DNA of 64,000 nucleotides. It comes from Planctomycetota bacterium. GTDB taxonomy: Bacteria; Planctomycetota; Phycisphaerae; UBA1845; UTPLA1. Where the stretch lies: the NCBI GenBank assembly GCA_016712275.1, contig JADJRI010000012.1, forward strand, positions 1-64,000, written 5' to 3'. Position numbers and translations under genes: made by a program. Shown piece by piece: positions 9,501 through 18,392 of this stretch. Every line of letters begins with the position of its first letter. The stretch's first letter is position 1. The notes beneath the pieces were generated by a model, which searched no databases, was not told the DNA's origin, and was given only the letters and a program-made list of their open reading frames with translations.

Positions 9501-11040
9501 TCGCCGCGGGACTGACCGGCACGCTGAAACCGTCCGCGCCGCGATCGGAATTCAGATTCTGAATCGCGTATTCATAGTGATAAAAACCGTTACCCAAATC
9601 TGTTGCCTTGGCCGCGACGATGTAGAGGCCGTCATTGGGGACTTGTACATTGACCTCGGTCACGGTCGCATCCTGATCCTGCCAGGCACGGATGCCCGCC
9701 TCGCCGCGCTGTGTGTTTCCGGTGACACCGAAAGTTCTGTCATTTCCGGATCCCGTGACGGTAATCTGTCGGTAGGACGCGTTGTTGTTTTGATTTCCAC
9801 TCTGAGCATCGTCATAGGCGACGTATTGGCATTCGGCGAAATAAAGTGCGCCGGGCAGGTCGAGATCATCGATTTTCACCTGCAAGCGCCGGCCAACCGT
9901 GGCCGGATAGCCCGTTGGGTTTGCGATGGGATGGGTGTGTCCGCCGGTCGTGGGATTGACCTGCCATTTCGGGCCGGCCGACGACTGGCCGGCATTGCGC
10001 GAGGCGGTGTAGGGATCGGCGCATCCGATGCCGAGCGCGCTGCCGGTGCCACTGGATTGGCATGTACAGCACACCGTATTCTGCAGGGCCGTAAAGCCGT
10101 GCTTGAGCCACGATTGGCCGATATGCTCGAAACGCTTGGCGCCGTCCGGCGCGGTGTAATAGCGATAAAAGTTCTGACCGATGACCGGGTGTCGGCCCAG
10201 GCCATCGCCATCGGGATCACCGGAGATCCACTGAAGCTGTGCCGTGCCGACATTGCAGGAATAGGTCGCGAGCGAAAAGGTGTCGATCCAAACGCCGCCC
10301 ACCTGCTGCGATGATGTATTTGAGATGTCATTGACAAGACCGGAGGCCTTGCCGACTTCGCCGACGATCACATCGGGACCCGGATTGACGCCACATGGCT
10401 CGCCGCGCGGCGTGCCGAAATCCTCAAAGACGTCGACCGGCTCATCCATTTCACCGGAAGAATCGCCGCCCGAATGAACCATGGTCATGCTGCAACTCAG
10501 CTCGCCGATTCTGACCCCGGCCAGATTCGGCTTGCCCAGCGCCTGGGCCAGACCCTTGGAAACCGAAATGTCCGGCGCCATCAACTCCATCTGCTGCGTC
10601 GGCAGATTCCAAGCCATTCGGGCATTTGGCAGCTCGAATCCGGCCGTTAGTGAACCCAGCGTAAAGAGCCCCTCGCCGGATGCCATGAGCGGCAAAGAGG
10701 CAAACGCCACGCGCTGAGCGCCGGCGGAAATGACGATGCCGCCTTCATGGGGCAGCTCGCCGGACCAAGGCACGACCAGCTCGGCATCGGTTCGCACAGT
10801 GACGAGCAAACCCGAATCCGAAGCGCTTAACCGGATCGCGGCGATGTTGCTTGCGGTCGTTTGATTTGAAGTCGCGCCAATGGCTTCAATCTTCAGGCCA
10901 TGTTCGGCGAGATTCGTGGCTTGCAATTGAAGTTCCGTTTCGCCCTGTATGACCGACCATGCGGTTTCGGCGGGCGCATTCGTGGACACGCCCAACAAAA
11001 TCGAACAAGAGAAAAATAATCCAACCAGATAATCTCGCAT
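6544..11040 (-). CDS. Secreted mosaic protein: sorbosone/glucose dehydrogenase domain, cytochrome c domain, dockerin-like end
   Basis: A secreted multidomain protein of about 1,498 residues. The start at 11040 is chosen because GAGGGA lies just upstream and MRDYLVGLFFSCSILLGVS forms a signal peptide. Residues 20-620 are an unrecognised beta-rich region. Then come a DCNGNGIDDAED-type calcium repeat (near 625-650), a GSDH-type beta-propeller (about 650-1005) with HNGGQVQFGPDGMLY and KGFRNPWRFSFD, a Cys-rich CGNGTVEPGEECD motif (near 1012), a CUB-like beta domain, three more DCNxN repeats, a c-type haem site CMFCH at about 1317-1321, and a dockerin-like tail with GDMNLDTLVNGVDLELF near 1440. The propeller family oxidises sugars using PQQ, so an extracellular oxidation passing electrons to the fused haem is a reasonable inference. 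The substrate is unknown. The gene stands alone. Confidence 0.82.
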   Translation of the reverse strand: MRDYLVGLFFSCSILLGVSTNAPAETAWSVIQGETELQLQATNLAEHGLKIEAIGATSNQTTASNIAAIRLSASDSGLLVTVRTDAELVVPWSGELPHEGGIVISAGAQRVAFASLPLMASGEGLFTLGSLTAGFELPNARMAWNLPTQQMELMAPDISVSKGLAQALGKPNLAGVRIGELSCSMTMVHSGGDSSGEMDEPVDVFEDFGTPRGEPCGVNPGPDVIVGEVGKASGLVNDISNTSSQQVGGVWIDTFSLATYSCNVGTAQLQWISGDPDGDGLGRHPVIGQNFYRYYTAPDGAKRFEHIGQSWLKHGFTALQNTVCCTCQSSGTGSALGIGCADPYTASRNAGQSSAGPKWQVNPTTGGHTHPIANPTGYPATVGRRLQVKIDDLDLPGALYFAECQYVAYDDAQSGNQNNNASYRQITVTGSGNDRTFGVTGNTQRGEAGIRAWQDQDATVTEVNVQVPNDGLYIVAAKATDLGNGFYHYEYAIQNLNSDRGADGFSVPVSPAATVQNVGFHDVDYHSNDGVGNVARDGTDWNPTVGGGQVTWRMVDVGVNSNALRWGTIYNFRFDANVTPVSANATINIYADGTPNLVEAAVPTPGGSLILLDCNGNGIDDAEDIAEFRSADCDGDNIPDECGTICNLKAKRVAIATQPSFVTAPPGDTTRLFITELPGTIRILDLNTGTVLATPFLDIQSLVLNGGEDGLFSMAFHPNYASNGKFYLNYTTELAPRRTRIVEYTVSANPNVANAASAVILREITQPFSNHNGGQVQFGPDGMLYTALGDGGSQGDPNNNSQNNASLLGKMLRFDVDNPPTYLPSDNPGGAFLPEVWAKGFRNPWRFSFDRLNGNLFIGDVGQSAWEEIDFQPANSVGGENYGWRCYEGNAVYNSTGCGPIGNYEFPIHVVSHSDAGTISITGGYVYRGCDIPGLSGTYFFADYGGNYIRTFRYDGTTVSQITDRTSDITPDIGAMNAIVSFGEDASGEMYIVCVTGNIYRIECDIPVIGQCGNGTVEPGEECDPPDGENCTCDCEVVDSCTPFFSDNFQTNLGWTATGVTAGAWQRGVPVNCSSRGAPPSDADGSGQCYLTENSIGPLSDCNSDIDNGSVTLTSPLLNFANGGQIRYSYWINDVPTGALSAGDGLFVEISLNGGTTWTPVRSYVSPASQWRSDVILVGGGAGDVAASATLRIRFIASDVGTQNVVEAGVDAFIACTVEDYADCNSNCVQDATDIANLTSFDCNSNAIPDECEQGVLPCDCNGNGVPDDVDVANQTSADCNQNGHPDECDVVEQTALDCDGGPIGSAAGGAVIFGNVCMFCHNSDGSGGIGDPFPCGGPCPGPNIRNKSRRQVWNMLLPPTSHPGGAFPQFTQQDFADIEAFLADGGSRGRPDMIPDSCQSLIDCNENAQSDGFELEGGSQTDADYDGIPDSCQSPCPAADGDMNLDTLVNGVDLELFVSAMLGTPSQAETCHGDFSANLVLDPADVNGMVNALLNAP

Positions 11041-11043
11041 CAT

Positions 11044-11417
11044 TCCCTCACCACAACTTTCTGAAAACACATTTTGCCGGGGCTCGTCAATGGCCGGCGC
11101 AGGCAAGAATCACATAACAAAATGGTCGGTCAGCGTGTCGGCGCGATCGAACATTGCTTATTGACTTCGGCGGGTGCGATGAAGCCTTTGGCAGGCATGT
11201 TAAAAAAGGAAGGAAGTTTGCTCCCTTAAACCCTTCCCCACAACCAATTTAAGCAAAAAGGAGATCGGATTTCAAGCCAGGTAATTCCCCACCCTTGTTT
11301 ATTCCGTAATTTTGAATACGAAAAACGCCGGCCAAATCGATCGTTCGGGCCAACATCCGGGCGGTTTTCCACCCTTTTGTCGATTTCGATGCAACATGGG
11401 TTAACGGCCCCGCGTGC
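11044..11417. other. Intergenic region upstream of the mosaic dehydrogenase gene
   Basis: No gene is recognisable here. The stretch is relatively AT-rich compared with its flanks and must hold the promoter of the minus-strand mosaic gene. No confident -35/-10 pair and no clear terminator for the upstream esterase gene were identified. Confidence 0.5.
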
Positions 11418-12584
11418 CTAATCTCTCGCGCCATTTGTACGATTTGTCTCCGGCGCTGGGGTGTCATTGGAATCCGGCGGGGGCGTGTCGTGTTCAGTTG
11501 ACTGGGTTGTGGCCGGTTGAGTGGCGGCCTGGATGTTGTAACCAATGGCCCCGGAAAACTTGCCGGCGTAAATCTCCACCCCACCGAGAAATACCGTTAC
11601 ATCGTCACCCGGCTTTAGCGGCTCGCCTTTGGAAACGACGGCCCAGGAGAGAATGCCCTTGGTTTCTATGTGCAGTTCGTTCTTGTGGTTCAATTCCGCC
11701 CGAATGCGGGCCTTGCCGACTTGATCGGGCTCCGCCCTTGCGGTCAGCCACCAAACCTTTCCGATTGGACCGGGCAGGTGGTACTCGATTTTTTTCGGAG
11801 GCGGCGGTCTGCGGTGGCCTAGCATCCAGCGATACAACTGTTTGCTCGAATAGACTTGGTCCCAAATTTTGTGGCTCTGTTTGGGGTACTCGGTGTATTT
11901 CGGATTGCCTCCCAGTTCTTTCAATTTGGCAACGGCGTCGCGCGAGCCGGCGACCGGCACATTCGGGTCTTCCGAGCCGTGAAATGCCCAGACGGGGGTG
12001 TCAACCATGTTTGAAATGAACCCCATCGGCGCGACGCCGCACACCGGCACCACCGCCGCAAACACATCGGGCTGAAACGAGGCCAGCTCCCAAGTGCCAA
12101 ACCCACCCATCGAAAGCCCGGTGCAGTAGACGCGGTCCCGATCGGTGCGATATTCCCGCAACGTCGTTTCCAGTTCCATCCAGACCGCATTCATGTTTTG
12201 TCCGCGATACCACATTTCTTGAACCTGCGGCATGACAACAATAAAGGGAAAAGAATCCAGATGTTTGCGAATGTAATTGGGCAAACCAACGTTTGTCTGG
12301 CGATGGTTGTCGGCGCCTCTTTCGCCGCTGCCGTGCATAAAGAGTATCACCGGCCAGAGATGATCCGGCTCGGACTCATATTGCGGTGGGACGTAAACGA
12401 CATATTTCCATTCTGATTTGTCCGCAAGGGTCAGAGTTTTCTCGACGAATTCCTTTGGCCACCCCCGGTCCGCGCGGGGAATGAACGGCGGCTTGCCGGG
12501 AACGTCGTCGATCATTCCCAACATCGGTAGCGTCACAAAAGTGCAAAACCCAGCACAACCAGTATTCCATTTCGCAGCATTCAT
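11418..12584 (-). CDS. Alpha/beta-hydrolase esterase (PHB-depolymerase/prolyl-oligopeptidase-like), probably exported
   Basis: A 388-residue alpha/beta hydrolase. Strand and oxyanion region: WPVILFMHGSGERG. The nucleophile elbow is GLSMGGFGTW, with the catalytic Ser in GLSMG. The acid is probably the Asp in FHGSEDPNVP and the His lies in QSHKIWD, giving a complete triad in the expected order. A C-terminal domain of about 120 residues follows the hydrolase fold, ending in a Pro/Thr/Asn-rich low-complexity tail. The N-terminus is unclear: the first 24 residues are a poor signal peptide, and Met21 (12524) could be the start or a small error may blur the leader. Bacterial relatives cleave esters such as feruloyl or acetyl groups on polysaccharides, but the substrate here is not deducible. 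Confidence 0.78.
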   Translation of the reverse strand: MNAAKWNTGCAGFCTFVTLPMLGMIDDVPGKPPFIPRADRGWPKEFVEKTLTLADKSEWKYVVYVPPQYESEPDHLWPVILFMHGSGERGADNHRQTNVGLPNYIRKHLDSFPFIVVMPQVQEMWYRGQNMNAVWMELETTLREYRTDRDRVYCTGLSMGGFGTWELASFQPDVFAAVVPVCGVAPMGFISNMVDTPVWAFHGSEDPNVPVAGSRDAVAKLKELGGNPKYTEYPKQSHKIWDQVYSSKQLYRWMLGHRRPPPPKKIEYHLPGPIGKVWWLTARAEPDQVGKARIRAELNHKNELHIETKGILSWAVVSKGEPLKPGDDVTVFLGGVEIYAGKFSGAIGYNIQAATQPATTQSTEHDTPPPDSNDTPAPETNRTNGARD

Positions 12585-12685
12585 CCATCCAATCGGAGTG
12601 ACTCTTCGATTCGCTCAACAACGCCAACGCGAACAGACTATAGCCGCGCCTCGACTGCATGAAAAACGAACCCTGAAAATCAACG

Positions 12686-12718
12686 AAAAAAGCCCCGACG
12701 AAATCTCGCCAGGGCTTT
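12686..12718 (-). terminator. Intrinsic terminator after the FG-GAP lipoprotein gene
   Basis: On the minus strand the arm AAAGCCC (12718-12712) pairs with GGGCTTT (12695-12689), with partial pairing inside the loop, and a run of six T follows. It lies about 50 bases after the FG-GAP gene. Confidence 0.75.
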
Positions 12719-12769
12719 ATGTTTGCCACAATTCCAACTTGCGTCGCGGTTATCAACCGCCAACCGCCG

Positions 12770-14173
12770 TCATTGAGAAGTTCGCGTGAAAATGACGAAC
12801 TGATCCGTCGCCAAGCCCACTCGATCGAGCGGGGCAATGATGTCCAGCCGGGCATCGGCATTCAAATCCGTAAACGCACAACGACCGATGTCGGCCACCG
12901 GATCAGTCGCAAGGATCGAAAAGCCGAGCCAAAAATCGAATAGCTCATCGCCCGGCTGAAATCCAACCAGATTGCCGCTGGCGGTCACGAATGCATCGAG
13001 CTGGCCATCGAGATTGAGATCGACCAACTGCAATTGATTGATGGTAACGCCCGATTGAAGCTGGCCGAGATTGTAAACCCGCCATGGGAATGACTGAGCT
13101 GCAACCAGAGTCGGGCCGGGGTTCTCAAACCATTGCACCAGCCCGAGCGCTGCATGGGCCGCCGCCACGTCGATATCTCCGTCGCCGTCGATGTCGTCGG
13201 CGGCAATGACGTCGCCACCCTGATTGTCCGGATCGGCTTCGCCCTGCTGGCCGAGGAAATGAAGCGTCCAATTGCCTGCTGCAACTGCTGCAGCACCGGA
13301 TTCATCCAGCGGGTTTTGCAGCCAGCGAATGTTGAACGTGGCGGCTGTTGGGAATGAGCCAATAACGTCGAGGTCACCGTCGCCATCGACGTCCGCTACT
13401 TCGATCGAGACGCCTTCATTCACATCGCCCGCGATCGGGGCAGTCGATTCGGTCCAATTCGCGCCATTCCGTGCGGCCACGCCGCCCGGATTAAAATACA
13501 AGCGAATGAGATCGGTATTGTCAGCTTCGTTGGTTGCCAGCACGATATCGGGCAGGTCGTCGCCATTCATGTCGACGAGGGCGAAGTCGGTGATGCCCTT
13601 GCCGTCGCCGGGCAGCGAGAAGATCGAATCAATGGTGACCTGCTCCCAGGCGAGCACGTCTTCCACATCGTCGGGAGCAAAGAGCAATGAAACCGACCCG
13701 CGAATGCTCGCGCCCATAACCGGAGTAAAGCCTGTGTCGTTGATGAGGACCGCGACATCCAAATTACCGTCTCCATCGATGTCGCGCGCCGCCAGATCGA
13801 TCATGCGGGAAATCGGACCGCCGCCCGCGATCGAAAACGTGTTGAAGTCGACGGCCGCGCCAGTGCGAAGATGCAACTGAATCGGCTGGTTCTCATTCGA
13901 GCCCGATACGAGATCGGTGAGGCCATCGCCGTTCATGTCGGCCGTGATGACGACCTTCGCGCCGGACGTCGCTTCAAAATCGGGATCGAGTTGCGACGCA
14001 TTAAAGGTCGGCGCGGGGATGGTCGGTTGTGTACCGGTGGTGCCCAGCACGCCCGAATCGGGTCCGAAGATTCCGCCCGGTCCGAACAGAGCATAGAGCT
14101 CGGTGCAGCCAGTGCAGCCAAACATCAGAACCAACAAAGCAGGGATGCGAAGCGCAGCTTTTCGCACGCTCAT
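12770..14173 (-). CDS. FG-GAP/VCBS-repeat lipoprotein
   Basis: A 467-residue secreted protein. The N-terminus MSVRKAALRIPALLVLMFGC is a basic stretch followed by a hydrophobic core ending at Cys20/Cys23, so a lipoprotein signal is likely although the lipobox is not canonical. At least six FG-GAP/VCBS units follow, each with a calcium-loop motif such as ADMNGDGLTDLV, DIDGDGNLDVAVL, DVDGDGDLDVIG or DIDGDGDIDVAAA. These repeats normally build a calcium-binding seven-bladed propeller used in extracellular binding. No enzymatic motif is present. It starts next to the end of the upstream membrane-protein gene and has its own terminator. The ligand is unknown. Confidence 0.82.
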   Translation of the reverse strand: MSVRKAALRIPALLVLMFGCTGCTELYALFGPGGIFGPDSGVLGTTGTQPTIPAPTFNASQLDPDFEATSGAKVVITADMNGDGLTDLVSGSNENQPIQLHLRTGAAVDFNTFSIAGGGPISRMIDLAARDIDGDGNLDVAVLINDTGFTPVMGASIRGSVSLLFAPDDVEDVLAWEQVTIDSIFSLPGDGKGITDFALVDMNGDDLPDIVLATNEADNTDLIRLYFNPGGVAARNGANWTESTAPIAGDVNEGVSIEVADVDGDGDLDVIGSFPTAATFNIRWLQNPLDESGAAAVAAGNWTLHFLGQQGEADPDNQGGDVIAADDIDGDGDIDVAAAHAALGLVQWFENPGPTLVAAQSFPWRVYNLGQLQSGVTINQLQLVDLNLDGQLDAFVTASGNLVGFQPGDELFDFWLGFSILATDPVADIGRCAFTDLNADARLDIIAPLDRVGLATDQFVIFTRTSQ

Positions 14174-14317
14174 GCGAAACTCCTCGGCGAAAAAACCAAT
14201 GAGACGTCACCCGCGCGAGAATCATCGCGCGGGGGATTGTCGCGTCGCCGCGTCCATTCGCACGGCAAACTCACGACAGTCTTACATCGCGTGCATCGGT
14301 CAGGGGGACGCGTTGCG

Positions 14318-15666
14318 TTAAGTCCCGCGTGCGACAGGCGATGGTGTACCGGCGTCCGCCCGCTCGAGATACACATCTTCCATATCGGTTTCATTGACGT
14401 CCCGTCGCATGATGAAATATACGATTGTGCTGGAAGCATGGAAAAAAGTGACCGCAAATGCGGCGACAACGCCCCATAACACGAAAATCCATGCCTTGAT
14501 GCACGCGCGGAGAAGTCGCTGACGTGGCGCAATTTCGGCCCGTCGAATGTGCCGTAAAACGGACGCCCGTCATTCGGACGTGGCGCCTGCCACATGGCGG
14601 TGAGCTTGCTGGCTTCGACCTTGTTGGCCGCATCGCCGTCGGTCAGCGCATACGCCTCGCCCCAGTTCATCGTTGAGCCAAGGCAGGATGCGGCGATCCA
14701 CAGGCCGGCTGCGACGAACAACTTGAGTAGCATGAGGCAAACCGCGCCGTATGCGAGCGAGGTTAGCATGAAGAAAAGGTACTTAAAGGGTCTTTCGGCA
14801 ATGAAGTTGCCGGCATGGGCGATGGCGTCGCCGGGATCGACATCGTCGGCCGCCATGCCCGGCCACAGCATGGGGAACATCATGAGGCCGCCGATCGCCA
14901 CGACCGCCGCGATCAGGCCCAGAAGGATGACAATTGGAAAAAAGAGACCGACGCCGAGCTCACCGAGGGCCGGTATCGCGCCGAGCATTCCCAGGCCCGC
15001 CAGCGCCAACGCCAGAAGACCAAGAACAATGGCCGGGATGATCGGCGCCATGGCGAAGTTCAGCCAGCGCGTCCGCGAATATTGAAGGACATCGCGCGGT
15101 GAAATTGAATCCTCGCGGCCGAAACGAATCGCCGCGCCGCGGCATACCGCGCCGCCGCAGACGCCCCAGATGATCACAAATGCGATTGAAAAGAGCGTGG
15201 CATAGAACCAATGCATCGAAAACACCCATGCCACGGACATGACACAGCCCAAGAGAATCGACAGCAGCCCCCGGAAATCCAAGGCAAGCACTGCAACGGG
15301 TACGGCATCGACGGAGCGGCGTGCTTGCAGCAAAAGCAATTCAAACGCGCCGGCCCGTTTCACTTCGGGCGACTGGGTCTGTTTTGAAATCCACGATAGC
15401 GTCGCTGCTTTGGCTTCGCCGGGTGTTGAGAGATACAGGTCCAACTCGCTCTCCGACCAGCCGGGGCCGGCGCTCAGCACCGGGCTGCTCTTGACCGGCC
15501 AGACCCAGTCGAGCGCGGACCCGACGACCCAGGTCAGCGCGATTCCGATGAATGCCGGCACCAGCAGCGTCGGACTGATGGAAAGGCGAAGCGCACGAAA
15601 CAATTTCAAAAAGCCTGATCGGTCCAGCCAATTCTCTTGGCAAGCGGCAGGTGAATCAGCAGACAT
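14318..15666 (-). CDS. Polytopic membrane protein of unknown function (frameshifted near the C-terminus)
   Basis: Unrecognised membrane protein. At least six hydrophobic segments are visible, including LLVPAFIGIALTWVVG near the N-terminus, a pair around residues 120-175 and three more around 210-330. The frame in which the protein begins becomes Arg/Ser-rich nonsense after about residue 385. In another frame the hydrophobic C-terminus continues as AWIFVLWGVVAAFAVTFF and ends naturally with a stop at 14318. The shift lies at about 14505-14517. Unrepaired, translation would run on to 14170. No named domain could be assigned. It may be co-transcribed with the FG-GAP lipoprotein gene downstream. 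Confidence 0.72.
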
Positions 15667-15891
15667 GTCGACAACCCTTCCTGTGGCAAGAATTAAGACG
15701 AAATCAACGAACCGCCCGTGTTCGATTCTTTATACACGCCAGTTTACGGGCGGCCCCACGTCCGGGAAAGATTGAAAGGCAAAGACCAGTTCGCGACCAA
15801 CGAAAAATCCCGGGGCGGCAACGGCGATCGGCCGGCGCAGTACCGAGGGGAACAAGCTTTTCTAAATTTCGATGTTTCGATGAGTTCGAGA

Positions 15892-17013
15892 CTAGGCCAC
15901 CATCGCCGTGTCCATCACGCCATCGCCCGCCGATCGGCCGGCCGCGATGTTTTCGTATACTCGCAGGTAATTGTCTGCAAAGGCCCGAACGCCGAACACC
16001 TCATAGGCCTGACTGCGCGCCGTCTCGGTGATCTGCCGCACCAGCACCGCATCTTCAATGGCCGTCAGTAAGCGCGCGGCCACCAACTTTGGTTCCGCAT
16101 TTTTCACAAGCAGGCCATTGTGTTTGTCGGCGATCATCTCAGCGATGGACCGAACGGCCGACGCCACCACCGGCACATTCGCCGCCATCGCAGTTGCCAG
16201 TGGCTCCGTGCAAACCTCACCTTGGGTGGGCTGAAGGAAGACATCCGCGCACGCGACCAGCTCAGGCCATGTGAGTCGTACATCCGGAACGACGACCATA
16301 TCGCGCATTCGCATCGAAGACACCCAGCGGAGAAGTTTCCGACTTTCGGGCGCGTCGTACGGCAGAATGACCTTCAAACCCGGATGCAGGAACCGCACGA
16401 TGCCCGAGGCCCAGATGGCCCATTTCTGTCCGCCGATCTCGCTGGCCGGCCCACTCAGCAGGACAACCGGCTTCGCACTTCCGACGACATATTCGCGCAC
16501 GCCATCGCGCCGGGCCTTGTTGACCGCAGCGAAATCCGCCGCCCCGCGCACGACAACAATGCGATGGGCCGGCAAACCTGCGGTGAGGAGCCGAGATTGA
16601 ATGAGCTGGCTGCCGGCCACCACCGTGGCGCCGGCAGGAAAAGTGCGGACCCATCGCGCGGCATCGTCGGTCGACTCCGGATTCAACAAGTTCATCGAGA
16701 GCGGAAGGCCGCGCAGGACGGTTGAGCAAACCGCCGCCGCTTCGACGCCCCAAGCATGGACAATCGTCGCCCTCGATTTGCGGGCCAGGCGCGACAAACC
16801 CGGCGACATGTTCATGAACGGCGACGGGAGAAGTCGGGGACACATTTCAATGGGGGCGTCGACGAACACACGGGCGCGCCGGCGCGCCGCCGAGTCGATG
16901 GCGGCGACCGCACACGCGATGCCGGCTTGTGTGTGCCGCAATCGCAGGGTCTCAAGAACCTGCAACTGGGTCACATCGCAATTGCGATCGATCACGTGAA
17001 GAACCGACGTCAA
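15892..17013 (-). CDS. GT4-type glycosyltransferase
   Basis: A 373-residue cytoplasmic glycosyltransferase of the GT-B fold. The C-terminal donor-binding half has the expected pattern: a strand PVVLLSGPASEIGGQK, DMVVVPDVRLTWPELVACAD, then LQPTQGEVCTEPLATAMAAN, in which the EP..TAMA segment matches the GT4 E-x7-E nucleotide-sugar region. The N-terminal acceptor half is less conserved, starting HVIDRNCDVTQLQVLETL. The start is TTG, overlapping the previous stop by three bases, so it is the last gene of a four-gene operon beginning with the DUF2752 gene. Donor and acceptor cannot be deduced. Confidence 0.82.
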   Translation of the reverse strand: MTSVLHVIDRNCDVTQLQVLETLRLRHTQAGIACAVAAIDSAARRRARVFVDAPIEMCPRLLPSPFMNMSPGLSRLARKSRATIVHAWGVEAAAVCSTVLRGLPLSMNLLNPESTDDAARWVRTFPAGATVVAGSQLIQSRLLTAGLPAHRIVVVRGAADFAAVNKARRDGVREYVVGSAKPVVLLSGPASEIGGQKWAIWASGIVRFLHPGLKVILPYDAPESRKLLRWVSSMRMRDMVVVPDVRLTWPELVACADVFLQPTQGEVCTEPLATAMAANVPVVASAVRSIAEMIADKHNGLLVKNAEPKLVAARLLTAIEDAVLVRQITETARSQAYEVFGVRAFADNYLRVYENIAAGRSAGDGVMDTAMVA

Positions 17014-17642
17014 TCGTCAAATTCCTTGTGCTTGTAGAACAGGCCGGCCACGCGCTGGCCCGCTTTGATGCCCAGCACGGAAGCGACGTCGGACGCTGTT
17101 TTGTCGCCATCGGTCGGAGTCGGCGGCGTGTTCGTTTCAACGAGCTTGCCATTCTTGTCGCGCGGCCAGAGGCGCACATCGGCCTTGCGGTCCGTCGAGA
17201 GAACTTTGACGCGCAGGGTGAACAAACCCTTGAAGATCGGCGCGCCGGGTTCCGAATACAGAATGAATCTATCGACGCCGATGTAAAGCACCTGATCGGC
17301 GCCGAGTTTTTCGCCGATTTCGCGCGTGGTCATCTTGTCGAACTTCGGCTCGTTTTGCTGAAAGCGCTGGACCTCGCGGTAGGGAACGACGCGGTTGTTC
17401 ACTTCGAACCGGATGAAATTGTCCGCGATGGTCTCATGCAGTTCGCGTATGGCGCGCGGCTCGGTCACAAGACCGCGGCGGTCATCGACCAAAATCAGAA
17501 GCGGCTCCTTTCCCAGCGTGAATTCCGCCTCGATGGTGTCGCCACCCTGCATGTTGGCCCACAAAACGGCCATGTCGTGGCAGCCCGCGCCTGAGAAGCA
17601 CCGACCCACGCCGTTGAATTCGGAATTTCGACTGCCTGTCAT
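17010..17642 (-). CDS. Hypothetical protein related to the upstream lipoprotein
   Basis: A 210-residue protein I do not recognise. It shares an architecture with the upstream gene product: EIGEKLGADQVLYIGVDRF here aligns with EIAKELGCDMILRIDLLDF there, and both are preceded by a conserved-looking 'value per time' type alpha/beta region and a helix of similar spacing. Unlike its neighbour it has no proper signal peptide; only a short N-terminal segment with FSGAGC precedes the domain. Either it lost its leader or the true start was blurred. The start ATG overlaps the upstream stop (ATGA), indicating translational coupling, and its own stop overlaps the glycosyltransferase start. Confidence 0.7.
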   Translation of the reverse strand: MTGSRNSEFNGVGRCFSGAGCHDMAVLWANMQGGDTIEAEFTLGKEPLLILVDDRRGLVTEPRAIRELHETIADNFIRFEVNNRVVPYREVQRFQQNEPKFDKMTTREIGEKLGADQVLYIGVDRFILYSEPGAPIFKGLFTLRVKVLSTDRKADVRLWPRDKNGKLVETNTPPTPTDGDKTASDVASVLGIKAGQRVAGLFYKHKEFDD

Positions 17643-18385
17643 TCACTCGGCGGCCCTTTCAGCTTGACCTCATGATCATAGAATTTTCGCGCCGCCATTT
17701 CGGCAAAATACTCCACGGCGGCATGCAGCAAATCGGCTTCGTCCTCATCCTGCGTGCCATGGATGGAGCCGGGCGGATATGTGATTTTGATATCGCCGTC
17801 GTAAACCGCATCGAGATTTTCCACCGGACGCGATTCATACATGCGAATGTTTCCGGCGATGCGCGCCTTTCGCAACTGGGGCGTGTCCGAGGCGCGCGTG
17901 GTAAAGTCGAGCAGATCGATGCGAAGAATCATGTCGCAGCCGAGTTCCTTGGCGATCTCGCCGTTTGACATCGCTTCCCAATCCAAACCCGAGCGCGTCT
18001 GCAGCGCATTCACCTTTGTTTCGGGCACGAACTGCGCTTTTTCGAGGTTCTTTCGCATATAATGAATGATCGATCGCGCGACCTGTCTACGTGCGTTCGC
18101 ATACTCATCCAACGTCGACCGATCGGCCCAAACGACAACCGCGACGCGACGCCCGCCGATTTTGTTGTAATCGGCCGGCACCTTTTTTGTGGCATCGGGA
18201 TCGGTCAGAAAGTAACCAAGCTGGCAGCCGCTGCTCAGCGATATGCAGCAGAGCAAAGCAAATACGGCAAACTTTGTCAGTTGTCCATTTGAATTGTTCT
18301 TATGACTCGATGGACTGGATGGCCGTACGAGCAGATTGCCTTCCGGCAACCGACGGTTCAGTTTTCCATATTCCTTTTTAAGCAT
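17639..18385 (-). CDS. Hypothetical lipoprotein
   Basis: About 248 residues. The start at 18385 is supported by GAGGTG six bases upstream and gives LTKFAVFALLCCISLSSGCQ, a hydrophobic segment ending in Cys, as expected of a lipoprotein, though placed after a 35-residue basic, Ser-rich leader. The body (RRVAVVVWADRSTLDEYA..., NGEIAKELGCDMILRIDL) is alpha/beta and related to the next gene. No named family was recognised; the pattern resembles proteins that form periplasmic or envelope assemblies, but that is only an impression. It is in an operon with the DUF2752 gene, eight bases upstream. Confidence 0.75.
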   Translation of the reverse strand: MLKKEYGKLNRRLPEGNLLVRPSSPSSHKNNSNGQLTKFAVFALLCCISLSSGCQLGYFLTDPDATKKVPADYNKIGGRRVAVVVWADRSTLDEYANARRQVARSIIHYMRKNLEKAQFVPETKVNALQTRSGLDWEAMSNGEIAKELGCDMILRIDLLDFTTRASDTPQLRKARIAGNIRMYESRPVENLDAVYDGDIKITYPPGSIHGTQDEDEADLLHAAVEYFAEMAARKFYDHEVKLKGPPSE

Positions 18386-18392
18386 GAACACC

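Noticed and set aside
8710..10314. A 534-codon plus-strand open frame inside the mosaic dehydrogenase gene
   Set aside because: It is antisense to a protein with clear domains; its residues have no recognisable motifs, and GC-rich coding DNA often opens the opposite strand.
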